From Azospirillum baldaniorum (GTDB lineage Bacteria > Pseudomonadota > Alphaproteobacteria > Azospirillales > Azospirillaceae), in the NCBI RefSeq assembly GCF_003119195.2, contig NZ_CP022253.1, positions 762,001 through 826,000 of the forward strand: a DNA stretch of 64,000 nt, in the 5' to 3' direction. Below the pieces are notes generated by a model, which saw only the letters and a list, made by a program, of their open reading frames with translations, was not told the DNA's origin and searched no databases. Made by a program: the position numbers and the translations under genes. Positions 25,779-35,542 of the stretch are shown here, piece after piece. How positions within the stretch are numbered: the first letter of the stretch is position 1; each line of letters starts with the position of its first letter.

Positions 25779-27455
25779 TCATGGTCGATGAACCGAATGG
25801 CGTCTCGCTGATGGCCAGCCGCCGACATGGGCCTTGGCGAGTTGGGCCGGCGGGAGCCAACCGCCACGGTGACGCACGGCGCGCGCCATCCTGCGGCGGG
25901 AGAGGCCGATCTTGATGCCGACCAGCACGGGCGCGGCGATGACGAAGAGCAGGGCGACTGCGGTGAACGCCGTGTCGTAGGCGATCACCGTGGACTGACC
26001 CGTCACGGTCCGGCTCAGAAGGCTCGTCGCGGCCCGGCTCGCGGCCGCCGCCTCCAGCCCCTTCGCCGTTAGCGTGGCTGCGGTGGTCATCAGCCGCTCG
26101 AGGGGCATGGAGCCTCCCGCGGTGACGTTGGCGCCGAGGGCCACAACGTTGGCGGCGACGTTGTGGTCGATCAGGGTCTGGAGTGCCGCGACTCCCATCA
26201 GGCCGCCAAGCTGGCGACCCGTGTTGAAGAGGCCGATTCCGGCCGCCAGAGTCCGGCGGTCGAGGCTGCCGAAGGCGATGAGGGTGATCGACAGGAATAG
26301 GAGGCCGAGGCCCAGACCGCGCAGCAGAATCGCCGCCATCATGTCGTCGGCACCACTCTCGGCGGTCGAGCCGGACAGCATCCACATGGCGCCCATGATC
26401 GCCAGGATGCCGAAGGGCACCGTGGCGAATGGGGGGACGCGGCGCACCTGAATCAGAAAGGCGGCCATCAGGAGCGAGCCGATGAAAAGCGCGCCGCTCG
26501 GCAACAGCAGCAGGCCAGCCTCGGTGGGCGTGAAGGCGAGGACGGACAGGGCGAACGACGGAATCAGGAATGCGCTTCCGAACAGAGCGGCGCCGGCGAC
26601 GAAGCTGACGATGAAGGCGAAGGAAAAGGCGTCTGATTCGAACAGGGAAACGTCGAGCAGGCCCTGGCCCTTCATCAACGCCTGTTGGCCAAGAAAGGCC
26701 AGCAGAGCGGCTGCGCCGGTCACGGTTAGCCACAGGATGCGGGGCTCCTCGAACCAGTCCCACCGGCTGCCCTGGCTGAGGACGCAAGTGACGCAGAAGA
26801 CCGCAATAGCGATCAGGGCGAAACTGATTCCATCAAAAGGACAGGAGGCGGCCTTGGCGGGCATCGGTCCGTCGGCGATCAGCAGAAGTCCCGTTGCCGC
26901 CAGGGCCAGCGGAACGACGCTGAGGAAGATCCAGCTCCAGGATTGGCTGTCGAGCAGCGCCCCCTGGAAGGCCGGTGCGATCGTCGCGGGAGCGACGACG
27001 GCCCCCATGGCGAACAGGGCTTGCAGGACCGGCTGGCGGGATCGCGGGCAGGCGAGAAAAAGGATCGCCTGTCCCCCAACAAGCAAGGTGCCGCCGGCGA
27101 GGCCTTGGACGGTGCGAAGGGCGACCAGCAGGTCCAGCCGATCGGTCACGGCGGCGATGCCGCACGCCATACCGATGACCAGGGTCGAGCCGACGACCAC
27201 GCCGCGCGGAGGGATGCGGGTCATCAGCCAGGGGGCGGCCAGGAAGCCGATGAGCTTGAGCGTGGTGTATGCGATGTCCAGCCAGGCGAACTCGTCGGGG
27301 GTCGCGTGGGTGTCGCCCATGATGTCGCCGCGCCCGAGCGACAGGACGGTGCCGGCGACCGCCTCCGTCAGCGCGGCGAGCAGGATGCCGGCGACGAGGA
27401 GGATGTCGGCCGCGATCCCGTCACGGCCCGGCGTGGCGGTGGAGGCGGCGGTCAT
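25779..27455 (-). CDS. MFS drug:H+ antiporter (DHA2/EmrB type)
   Basis: A 558-residue inner-membrane transporter with about 14 hydrophobic segments, the DHA2 (EmrB) layout. Early features are LVAGILLAALTEAVAGTVLS near residue 18 and LVALRTVQGLAGGTLLVGGQ near 110. EmrB-type pumps work with an HlyD/EmrA periplasmic adaptor and an outer-membrane channel to export drugs. The adaptor gene lies directly upstream with a 4-bp overlap but is frameshifted, so the pump may be uncoupled. No TolC-type gene is nearby. Confidence 0.88.
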   Translation of the reverse strand: MTAASTATPGRDGIAADILLVAGILLAALTEAVAGTVLSLGRGDIMGDTHATPDEFAWLDIAYTTLKLIGFLAAPWLMTRIPPRGVVVGSTLVIGMACGIAAVTDRLDLLVALRTVQGLAGGTLLVGGQAILFLACPRSRQPVLQALFAMGAVVAPATIAPAFQGALLDSQSWSWIFLSVVPLALAATGLLLIADGPMPAKAASCPFDGISFALIAIAVFCVTCVLSQGSRWDWFEEPRILWLTVTGAAALLAFLGQQALMKGQGLLDVSLFESDAFSFAFIVSFVAGAALFGSAFLIPSFALSVLAFTPTEAGLLLLPSGALFIGSLLMAAFLIQVRRVPPFATVPFGILAIMGAMWMLSGSTAESGADDMMAAILLRGLGLGLLFLSITLIAFGSLDRRTLAAGIGLFNTGRQLGGLMGVAALQTLIDHNVAANVVALGANVTAGGSMPLERLMTTAATLTAKGLEAAAASRAATSLLSRTVTGQSTVIAYDTAFTAVALLFVIAAPVLVGIKIGLSRRRMARAVRHRGGWLPPAQLAKAHVGGWPSARRHSVHRP

Positions 27456-28559
27456 TGGCTGCCTCCTTGGGCGATCTCGACACGCGCCGACAGGCCGGGC
27501 ACGAGGCGGCCGGGCAAGGGGTTGCTGGCGAGCCGGATCTTCACCGGTACGCGCTGGACGACGCGAACGAAGTTGCCCGTCGCGTTGTCCGCGGGCAGCA
27601 GGCTGAAGGCGGACCCGCTGCCGGGCGCAAGGCTGTCGACCACACCGTCGAGCGTCCCGCCCGGATAGCCGTCCACGATGACGCGGGCGCGCTGACCTGG
27701 TCGGATGTGTTCGAGCTGGGTTTCCTTGTAGTTCGCCACCACCCACACAGTGTCGAGAGGAACGATGTCGAGCAGGGAGGCGCCCGGCACGACGAGGCGG
27801 CCGACGCGGACCTGACGGTTGCCGACCGCGCCGCCGACCGGCGCGCACCACGGTGCTCTCGAGATCGATCCGGGCGAGGTCGCGCGCGGCTTCGGCCTGC
27901 GCCACGGCGGCGACGGCCGCGTCGCGTTGCGCGGCAAGGACGGCGAGGCGCTGCTGCTGGGCCTCGACCGTCGCCGAGGCGGCCGATACGCCCGCCTCCG
28001 CTTTCAAGCGCGCCGCGTCGCTTTCATCCAGGTGGGCCTGGCTGACGGCGTTGCCGCGGATCAGCTCACGGCGGCGGTCGTAGGCCTTGGCCGCGAGCGT
28101 CATCTCGGCCATGGCCGACCGTCTCTGGGCGTCGGCCTGCCGGATCAGGACATGCTGAAGCCGGGTCTCCGCATCGACGTTGGTAAGCCGGGCTTGGGCC
28201 GCCTCGACATTGGCCACCGCTTGGGCAAGCCGCGCGCGATAATCGCGATCGTCGATCCGGAACAGGACATCGTCGGCTCCGATGGTCTGGTTGTCGGCGA
28301 CCTCGACGGCGGTGACGTAGCCGGCGACCTTGGGTGCGAGCGAGGTCAAGTCGCCGCGGACATAGGCGTTGTCGGTCGCCGTCCCGCTGTTTGAACGGGC
28401 CCAGTTCCACCCGCCCGCCGCGGCCAGCACGGCGCCGAGGCACAGCAGCACGCCGAACGTCCTTCTTTTGTTGGGGCGCGCCGCGGCGCCGACCGCGGAG
28501 CGTTTGCCGGTGACGCTTGCGCCGGTGATGACGGCCCCCCTATCCTCGAGCCTGTCCAT
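27452..28559 (-). pseudogene. HlyD/EmrA-family efflux adaptor, frameshifted
   Basis: The gene encodes a typical adaptor: N-terminal membrane span (about 25-45, FGVLLCLGAVLAAAGGW), biotinyl-lipoyl-like segment (TDNAYVRGDLTSLAPKVAGY), a long alpha-hairpin, then the barrel-sandwich and beta domains (GNRQVRVGRLVVPGASLLDI, VVANYKETQLEHIRPGQ). The frame breaks near 27,840: the coiled-coil part reads in one frame up to ESTVVRA and the rest in another (PVGGAVGNRQ). One missing base in a C-rich stretch explains it. The upstream frame would run on into the MFS gene as a nonsense fusion. It is either a real mutation or a sequencing error. Confidence 0.8.
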
Positions 28560-28629
28560 TCCCTCATTCCCTGTTGGCGGTGTCCCAGCGTCGTCGCCAC
28601 CGATCGCCACAGCTCCCGTCCGCATCGGC

Positions 28630-29076
28630 TCAGGCCTTGGCGGCCACCGGGAGGCGGAAGGGGGCACCCAGCCGGTTGAAGGCGTTCATCGCGGCGATGG
28701 CGATGGTGAGATCGACCAGCTCCTTCGGCGCAAACGCCGCCGCTGCCGCCGCATAGGCGGTGTCGGACGCGTGGGTTTCGCTGATGCGGGTCACCTCCTC
28801 GGCCCAGGCCAGGGCCGCACGCTCCGTGTCGGAGAACAGGTGTGGCACCTCCTCCCACACCGGCACCAGCGTGGCCTTGTCGACCGACATGGTCTTCCGC
28901 AGGTCGCGGCTGTGCAGGTCGATGCAGTGGGCGCAGCCGTTGATCTGCGAGACCCTGAGGAACACGAGATGGATGAGCTCCTCGGGCAGGTTGGTGTTCT
29001 TCGTGACGTAATGATGGACGCCGAACAGAGCCTTCGCGCCGTCGGGCGCGACCTCGTGCCAAGCCATGCGTGTCAT
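28630..29076 (-). CDS. carboxymuconolactone decarboxylase / AhpD-like family protein
   Basis: A 148-residue AhpD-like protein. The redox motif is CAHCIDLHSRDLRK near residue 49, with the CxxC and following His of alkylhydroperoxidase-type members. Upstream is ELIHLVFLRVSQING, and the C-terminal helix is ELVDLTIAIAAMNAFNRLG. It probably reduces peroxides or handles a reactive small molecule. It is followed by the adaptor gene and preceded by an NAD(P)-binding protein, all on the minus strand. The start at 29076 has AAAGG upstream. Confidence 0.88.
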   Translation of the reverse strand: MTRMAWHEVAPDGAKALFGVHHYVTKNTNLPEELIHLVFLRVSQINGCAHCIDLHSRDLRKTMSVDKATLVPVWEEVPHLFSDTERAALAWAEEVTRISETHASDTAYAAAAAAFAPKELVDLTIAIAAMNAFNRLGAPFRLPVAAKA

Positions 29077-29170
29077 GATGTTTGCCTTTCCGGACAACAA
29101 AAGAGGACGGTTTCCGCGTCACCGGCCCATGGCCGGCGTCGGATGGTTTCAAAGCCCTTCAGGGCGCGGC

Positions 29171-29911
29171 CTACCGGCCGAGCCAGTCCGCGAACCGGAT
29201 GGCGCCGAGGCGCGGGTTCTGGCCGGGGGTCAGCGACTGGTCGTTGAGGACGTCGCCGAAGTAGCGGGCATGGATGTCCGGCACGACCTGGCGCGTGTCG
29301 TTCGTCGCCTGCAGGAAGCGCCGGACCAGTTCGTCGAGCGGGATGGCCTCCGGACCGGCGACCTCGAGCGTGTCGTTGACCGGCGGCGCGAGCGCGACTT
29401 CGGCGAGCGCCGCCACCACGTCGTCGGAGGCGATCGGCTGGATCAGCGCCGGCGAGAGGCGGACCTCCCCGCCGACGGTGGCCGACTGCGCGATCCCACC
29501 GACGAATTCGAAGAACTGCGTGGCGCGCAGGATGCTGTAGGGGATGCCGGAAGCCTTGATCAGGGCTTCCTGGGCGACCTTCGCCCGGAAATAGCCGTTG
29601 TCGGGAAGCCGTTCGCTGCCGACGATCGAGAGGGCGACGTGATGGCGGACGCCGAACGCCGCTTCGGCGGCCAGCAGGTTGCGGCCCGAGGTCTCGAAGA
29701 AGTCGAGGACGGCCTTGTCCTCCCAGACCGGCGCGTTCGCCACGTCGACGACGACGGCGGCTCCATCCATCGCCTGGACCAGGCCCTCGCGGGTGATGGT
29801 GTTCACGCCCGTGTTCGGGGAGGCCGCGAGCGCCTCGTGGCCGCGCTCGCGGAGGGTCTTCACCAGCTTCGATCCGATGAGGCCGGTGCCTCCGATGACG
29901 ACGATCTTCAT
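29171..29911 (-). CDS. NmrA/SDR-like NAD(P)-binding protein
   Basis: A 246-residue atypical SDR. The Rossmann motif is VVIGGTGLIGSKLVKTLRERG at the N-terminus (GxxGxxG), followed by VVVDVANAP near 55, HHVALSIVGSERLP near 91 and a YFRAKVAQEALIKASGIPYS segment near 110 in the position of the active Tyr and Lys. A TQFFEF segment follows. This matches NmrA-type quinone reductase or stress-response proteins. It lies 94 bp upstream of the AhpD-like gene and is divergent from a winged-helix regulator, which is its probable controller. Confidence 0.85.
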   Translation of the reverse strand: MKIVVIGGTGLIGSKLVKTLRERGHEALAASPNTGVNTITREGLVQAMDGAAVVVDVANAPVWEDKAVLDFFETSGRNLLAAEAAFGVRHHVALSIVGSERLPDNGYFRAKVAQEALIKASGIPYSILRATQFFEFVGGIAQSATVGGEVRLSPALIQPIASDDVVAALAEVALAPPVNDTLEVAGPEAIPLDELVRRFLQATNDTRQVVPDIHARYFGDVLNDQSLTPGQNPRLGAIRFADWLGR

Positions 29912-30135
29912 GGGGGCTCTCCGTTTCTCTCGACGGAAACCAGCGCCGCCGATGGAAGGGAGAGTGCCCGGGCGCGCCGGGGAAGTCCTTGCGGCTGGCT
30001 TGAATTGCCCTCCAAGGATGCTTGGTTTTCCGTCCACGCGCTGCCGTGCTATCAAGGGCGCGCACCGTTCGCCCGTCGTCCCGGACACAGGGAGCCGAGA
30101 GCGCACGGCCCAGGGGGAAGCCGGCCTTGCGCTTC

Positions 30136-31737
30136 ATGTTTGGAGACTATCAGCTCGATCAGGAGCGCCGGGAACTGACCCTGCGCGGTCGGATCGTGGG
30201 CGTCGGCCCGCAGGTCTTCGACCTGTTGCTGCATCTCGTCCGCAACCGCGACCGCGTCGTCAGCAAGGACGATCTGCTGGAGGTGGTGTGGAACGGACGG
30301 ATCGTCTCGGAATCGACCATCACCAGCCACATCAACGCGGTCCGCAAGGCCATCGGCGACAATGGCGAGGAACAGCGGCTGATCCGCACGGTCCCCCGCA
30401 AAGGTTTCCGCTTCGTCGGGGCGATCGAAGTCGGGGCGGCCGGGGTCGGCGCGATCGGGGAGACACCCCAGCCCGGCGGGTCAGGCATCGCCAGCCGCGC
30501 CTCCAGCGAAGGCAGGGAGACACCGTCCGGGCCGGTCCTGCCGGACAAGCCCTCCATCACCGTCCTGCCCTTCCAGAACCTGAGCGGCGATCCGGAGCAG
30601 GACTATTTTGCCGACGGGGTGGTGGAGGACATCATCGCCGCCCTGTCGCGCCTCCGCTGGCTGTTCGTCATCGCGCGCAACTCGAGCTTCGCCTACAAGG
30701 GCCGGGCGGTGGACGTGACAGAGGTGGGTCGCGAGCTGGGCGTCCGCTACGTGCTCGAAGGCAGCGTGCGCAAGTCCGGGAACAAGGTGCGCATCACCGG
30801 GCAGCTGATCGACGCGACCACCGGGACGCATCTCTGGGCGGAGCGTTTCGAGGGCACGCTCGACGACCTCTTCGAGCTGCAGGACCGGATCGCCGAAAGC
30901 GTCGTCGGTGCCATCGCACCGCAGCTCGAGCGGGCGGAGATCGAGCGCGCCAAGCGCAAGCCGACGGAAAGCCTGGGTGCCTACGACTACTACCTGCGCG
31001 GCATGGCGAAGCTGCACAGCGGAACCCGCGAGGCGATCGACGCGGCGCTGCCCCTGTTCCATAAGGCGACCGAACTCGATCCGGAATTCGCCTCGGCCTA
31101 TGGCGGGGCGGCCTGGTGCCATCTCTGGCGCAAGGTTAATGGCTGGATGACCGACCGGCCCCGGGAGATCGGCGAGGGGGTGCGGTTGGCGCGGCTGGCG
31201 GTGGAATTCGGCCGCGACGACGCGGTCGCGCTGACGAGGGCCGGGCACGCGCTCGGTCACTTCGTCGGCGATCTCGACGGGGGCATCGCGCTCATCGACC
31301 GGGCGGTGCTGCTCAACCCCAACTTCGCCCCCGCCTGGTTCCTCGGCGGCTACCTGCGCGTCTTCCGCGGTGAAGCGGAAAGCGCGGCCGAGCATTTCAC
31401 CCATGCCGCCCGCCTGAGCCCGCTGGACCCGGAGATGTTCCGGATGCAGGCGGGGACGGCGCTGGCGCATTTTTTCGCCGGGCGCTTCGATGCCGCCGTG
31501 ACCTGGGCGGACAAGGCGTTGGGGAACCTGCCTATCCTCCTGTCCGCCATGGCCCTGACGGCGGCGAGCCACGCGCTCGGTGGGCGGACGGAGGAGGCGC
31601 GGCAGGCGATGCGGCAGCTGCGCGCGCTCGACCCGTCCTTGCGCGTCTCCACCCTCAAGGAGTGGCTGCCGATTCACCGTCCCGAGGATCTCGCGCGGTT
31701 TGCGAAGGGGCTGCGGCTGGCTGGGTTGCCCGAGTGA
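30136..31737 (+). CDS. winged-helix (OmpR-type) regulator with TPR region
   Basis: A 533-residue transcription factor of the CadC-like cytoplasmic class. The N-terminal OmpR/PhoB DNA-binding domain (about 1-95) includes LVRNRDRVVSKDDLLEVVWN and the wing RTVPRKGFRFVG. A middle domain starts SITVLPFQNLSGDPEQDYFA near 138 and has VRYVLEGSVRKSGNKVRITG. TPR-like helices fill 290-530. This architecture is often annotated as adenylate-cyclase-like, but no cyclase domain is present. The 224-bp gap to the divergent NmrA-AhpD-efflux genes should hold its operator. A TTG three codons upstream is an alternative start. Confidence 0.88.
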   Translation: MFGDYQLDQERRELTLRGRIVGVGPQVFDLLLHLVRNRDRVVSKDDLLEVVWNGRIVSESTITSHINAVRKAIGDNGEEQRLIRTVPRKGFRFVGAIEVGAAGVGAIGETPQPGGSGIASRASSEGRETPSGPVLPDKPSITVLPFQNLSGDPEQDYFADGVVEDIIAALSRLRWLFVIARNSSFAYKGRAVDVTEVGRELGVRYVLEGSVRKSGNKVRITGQLIDATTGTHLWAERFEGTLDDLFELQDRIAESVVGAIAPQLERAEIERAKRKPTESLGAYDYYLRGMAKLHSGTREAIDAALPLFHKATELDPEFASAYGGAAWCHLWRKVNGWMTDRPREIGEGVRLARLAVEFGRDDAVALTRAGHALGHFVGDLDGGIALIDRAVLLNPNFAPAWFLGGYLRVFRGEAESAAEHFTHAARLSPLDPEMFRMQAGTALAHFFAGRFDAAVTWADKALGNLPILLSAMALTAASHALGGRTEEARQAMRQLRALDPSLRVSTLKEWLPIHRPEDLARFAKGLRLAGLPE

Positions 31738-31826
31738 GCGCAGCCCTTGTCTGAAGCGCGCCAGGAGCGGACGGGCTGCCTTTGGGCGGCACGAGCAGGG
31801 AAACGGCCGTCGAGCCGCGACGGCAG

Positions 31827-33758
31827 CTAAGCGAGCGCATCTTGCGAGAGGATATCCGCTTCCGGAAAGAGCCCGAGCCCACGAATATGCGCTATCGCCG
31901 CTGCGGGATCGGCTACGAAAAGGACGACCACTAGGTCTTGCCGAGCGCGTGTGCAGCAAACGTAGAAGAGCCGCCTCGTTCGCTCGACGCTGGTTTCACC
32001 GCCTTCCTCCAGCGTCTTTTTGTCCCGCGCGGAAAGCTGCTTCAGCCCAAAGTATTTTTCGTAGGAAAATTGAACGTGCGTGCCCTCGTCGTCGTCGAGC
32101 ACAACAAGCACGCGATCAAACTCAGCCCCCTTCACGCCTTGCTGGGTGGAGAAAGGCGACTCCTGATTGACGTAAGCCTGATAAGGCCGGAGCTGATTGG
32201 CCGGGCACGCGAGGAACGCGGCCATCGAACTGATCTCGATTGAAGGATCTTCCTCCTCCGCTTCGCCGTCTTCGTTCTCTTCGATCTCGGGTTCGTTCGC
32301 CGCGATATCTTCAAGGTAAGCGGATAGCCGGGGGTCAAACGCCACCAGTCGGCATTCTTTGGCAAGCATCAACACGTCACGGATGGTCGCCTGCGATTTC
32401 GGCCCCATCAGCTCACCGAGCTGATTGCTCACAGTCTGAAGCTGATCGAGTCGCTCGGCGACGTTCACTCCTTGCAGGTTGGCCTTCAGGAGCAACGGTG
32501 AATGGAGGCGAAGCAGCCGCATCGTATCGAAGTCCCGCCCGCCGCGGGCAGCCTCCGCAATCGGCAAAAGAAACGAAATTAACGGTCGCAGCGGCCAAGC
32601 CGTCCCATCCAGAAATCCGTTTTTGAAGGCGTCTGGCGCCTTGTCGTTAAGCGCGCCGTAGAGGTCTCCGAAACCCAATCGTTTCGCTGCCATGCGATGC
32701 ACGATTACCAGCATTTTCACCGGATCGTTTTCGGCGGCGGGCTGCCACATCTCGTCATTATTAGCGTTAGCAACCCACGCCCGAACTTGCGCCACGCGTT
32801 CGTCGCGATGGGCATCGGTCGGTAGGACGAACAGTCGCGCCGTACCTACGACGGGCACTTCCTCCTCGCCATTTTTCTTCTTCCGGCCACCGACCTGAAC
32901 CAAATCGTCGCCGTCACGCCGGATGGCGTTCGCGAGATTCAATACCGTGGTCGGTGAACGGAAGTTTTCCGGCTTGGGAATCGCTCGCCAACCGTCGGGT
33001 TTGGGAACCGTACCGATGCCGGTGGGATAAATGCGCTGCATCGGGTCGCCGAAGAACCCGAGGCAAAAGCGGGCCTGCTCCTGCTGCTGGACCGCCATTA
33101 ACGCTTCGACGACGACGGGAAACGTATCCTGGCTCTCATCCACGAAAACGAACGGAAATTGCTGCGCGACGAGAGTTCGGAAAAGCGGGCGATGGATCAT
33201 CAACTGCGAAGCCATCTTGATGATGTCGTCGTGGCCGAGGATGCCCTTGGCATAATCACTTCCAGTTCCATAAGTGAAGGTACGAACTCGAGTGATAGCC
33301 TCGCGCTGTTGCTCGTAGCGCACGATATCGTGGGCATTCTTCTCTCGCGTTTTCTGTTGAACGCGAGGGCCAAAATTAGCGGCGGCGTGCTGCAATTCTC
33401 CGATCCGCTCGCCGATCCTGTTCGCGACCCAAGTGGCGATGTCTGGCTGGAAGCTGCGCGCGACCGACCAAAGAAAACTATGGATCGTGGAGACGTGAAC
33501 GAGGGGGTTGTTCCCCACGTCTGCCCAAATCTCCCCGGCGGCGATTTCGGTATAGGTGATGCAAGCTACGCGCTGTCTGCGTAGCCGTAATCGCTCGCCG
33601 TGGATGGCGATGATAGAGGCGAGCCCCTTGATCAGCGACGTGGTTTTGCCTGAACCCGCCCCGGCGACCATGTTGAAGCTGGTCGGCGGCTGTGCTGCCA
33701 GGCAATGCCGAAGATCTACGTCGGCCTGCGTATCGGGCTGTTGCGCGCGGCTACTCAT
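31827..33758 (-). CDS. UvrD/Rep-like helicase of a Gabija-type defence pair (GajB-like)
   Basis: A 643-residue superfamily 1 helicase. Walker A GAGSGKTT at 33-40, motif Ia region CITYTEIAAGEI near 67, Walker B VDESQD at 206-211, motif III-like FFGDPMQRIYPTG, motif V QGVKGAEFDRVLVV near 555 and motif VI RRLFYVCCTRARQDL near 610. An acidic loop (EENEDGEAEEEDPS) lies near 510. It starts inside the 3' end of the OLD-family gene (8-bp overlap), as in helicase-nuclease defence pairs. GC content is visibly lower than in the chromosome. Its partner is broken by an IS, so the system is probably inactive. Confidence 0.88.
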   Translation of the reverse strand: MSSRAQQPDTQADVDLRHCLAAQPPTSFNMVAGAGSGKTTSLIKGLASIIAIHGERLRLRRQRVACITYTEIAAGEIWADVGNNPLVHVSTIHSFLWSVARSFQPDIATWVANRIGERIGELQHAAANFGPRVQQKTREKNAHDIVRYEQQREAITRVRTFTYGTGSDYAKGILGHDDIIKMASQLMIHRPLFRTLVAQQFPFVFVDESQDTFPVVVEALMAVQQQEQARFCLGFFGDPMQRIYPTGIGTVPKPDGWRAIPKPENFRSPTTVLNLANAIRRDGDDLVQVGGRKKKNGEEEVPVVGTARLFVLPTDAHRDERVAQVRAWVANANNDEMWQPAAENDPVKMLVIVHRMAAKRLGFGDLYGALNDKAPDAFKNGFLDGTAWPLRPLISFLLPIAEAARGGRDFDTMRLLRLHSPLLLKANLQGVNVAERLDQLQTVSNQLGELMGPKSQATIRDVLMLAKECRLVAFDPRLSAYLEDIAANEPEIEENEDGEAEEEDPSIEISSMAAFLACPANQLRPYQAYVNQESPFSTQQGVKGAEFDRVLVVLDDDEGTHVQFSYEKYFGLKQLSARDKKTLEEGGETSVERTRRLFYVCCTRARQDLVVVLFVADPAAAIAHIRGLGLFPEADILSQDALA

Positions 33759-35542
33759 CGACACTGGCCCCTTCCATTTCGGCCTCAACTTCGAGATCGA
33801 CTTGTGCCTTGAGCCAAATGAGTCCGTCGCGAATGTACGCCGGAACCTGCCACTCTTCCGGTCGGGCCGTAAGCACACCAAGGGCGAACTTGGTCTTGTC
33901 GAACTTATCGCCACTGACCCGCTTGTGAAGCCCCGCCGCCAGCGCTGCAGGATCAGCCAGTGCACCGTGTAAGCGTAGTCCCAATTTCCTCTGCTCTGCG
34001 CTCTGACACCATTCGGCGTTCTCGAGCCCGAACGCTTCTTCCAAAGTCCGCCCGGCCAGCTTTGCGTGATGACCCTTCCAAATGATCGGCACGGGCGTCT
34101 GATAAGCAACCCGGACGCGGATCGTGCCGTCTGCCGGGGTTTCCTTTTCCTGCTCCGTCGCCGCGAAAAGATCGTCAATCAATTGCTTTGCCGGAAGCCA
34201 TTTCACGAGAGTCTGGTTGGAAGTGACCGCTCCGGCTACAGGAAGGCATTTCTTACCGTAGCGACGGGCGGGTGCAGGGGCGGCGGCTTCGCCAGCCGGC
34301 GCGGGCGGAGCATCACCGACCAATAACAACTCGTAGTCATCAACAGCTTCCACTTCCAAGGTCTCGACTTCGACCTCAATCTCGTCATTGTCATCGTCAT
34401 CGCCGTCATGATCGGCAGGCAAGAGGGTAACGCTGTCGACGTCGGTGATAATTAGCGTGACGATCCTTAGGAATTCAATCAGCGATTTGAATATGTGACC
34501 GAAGGCACCGCCAACCTCCAGAATGCAGATGCAGGAGGACCTTAGCGAGGTCGCCGCTTTCGATATCATAATCGGGAGCAGCAATCGCTCTACGTTGCCC
34601 TCCACGAGCACGGCTGCATCCGCAAAAAACAAATCGCAGTGGGTGAGCTTTAGGTACCGTTGCAGAAAATCGCGATGCTCTGTTTCCTGCGCATAGAATG
34701 CGGAGAGGTTGAGCACTTCGGTGACTTGATCGCTTCCAATCAAATCGCGCCGGAAGTAGCGAATTGGCTGAAATCCGCGCTCGTATAGGATGTGTGGCGA
34801 GTGCGTCGTAATAACCGCCTGGCTGGAGAATGATCCCCCCGCCTCATCCGGAATGACCAGCAAGTCCAGAATATTGCGAATGAACACCTGCTGGAGTTGC
34901 GCGTGAAGGTGCGCCTCGGGCTCCTCAATGAAAATGATATGGAGGGGAGCGCGCGCCTCCTCTTCGGCCTTCCAGCGCTCTTGAAGGTCGAGTACCTCGA
35001 TTACCATATAAATTAAGTTCTTGAAGCCCAGCCCGTTGTAGGTGTCGGGCAGAACCACCTTCTGCGCGCCCTCCCCCACGATGTAGTGGACGCGCGCGTC
35101 CTGCGCCATGATGGACGCGGGGTTCAGTGCTGACTTGATTTCGAGCGTTGGGTTATTGAGGCCTGGGTAACCCAAGTGCTTTAATCGTTTCAACGTGTCC
35201 TTGAAAACCTCCGCAAGATGTTTGTCGAGGCCCACCTCGGACTCAAACAGCGCCTTTAGCGCCTGATGGTCGTCCTGACGCTGATCGAGATGGCGCTGGT
35301 AGAAGCGGCTTAGACGCTTCGACAAATCCTCCGAACGATCACCGGACACCGTTGATGGGTCCGCGAGATGCCGTTGCGCATTCAGGAAATCGACCTTGAT
35401 GAGCGATTTCAGCACGGCAGCGCCGCCCGGTTCATCGCCCAGCGGCAGCGGCTGATATCCTGCCTTCGCCTGAAATTTCGGATCAAACCGCTTATGATCG
35501 AGGACGAAGTAGCGCAGCTCGTACTCGCGTCTCAGTTCCTTA
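33751..35542 (-). pseudogene. OLD-family ATP-dependent nuclease, 3' part (GajA-like, split by IS)
   Basis: The C-terminal about 596 codons of a nuclease whose 5' part lies beyond the IS at 36395-36894. Seen here: the ABC-ATPase signature region, Walker B IIFIEEPEAHLHAQLQQVF, the D-loop/switch AVITTHSPHILYERG, and then a TOPRIM domain with AAVLVEGNVERLLLP (catalytic Glu) and TLIITDVDSV (DxD). Acidic low-complexity DHDGDDDDNDEIEVE follows. Reading resumes at KELRREYELRYF exactly where the 5' part stops, so the original protein was about 762 residues. It overlaps the helicase gene, a class 2 OLD arrangement. Confidence 0.88.

Noticed and set aside
25779..28667. 962-codon HlyD-MFS fusion protein
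   Set aside because: The middle of this frame is nonsense between the adaptor and the transporter; the real adaptor end lies in another frame. It results from a frameshift, not a true fusion.
30136..31737. Adenylate cyclase
   Set aside because: The architecture is often labelled so, but no class III cyclase domain is visible; only a winged helix, a middle domain and TPR-like helices.
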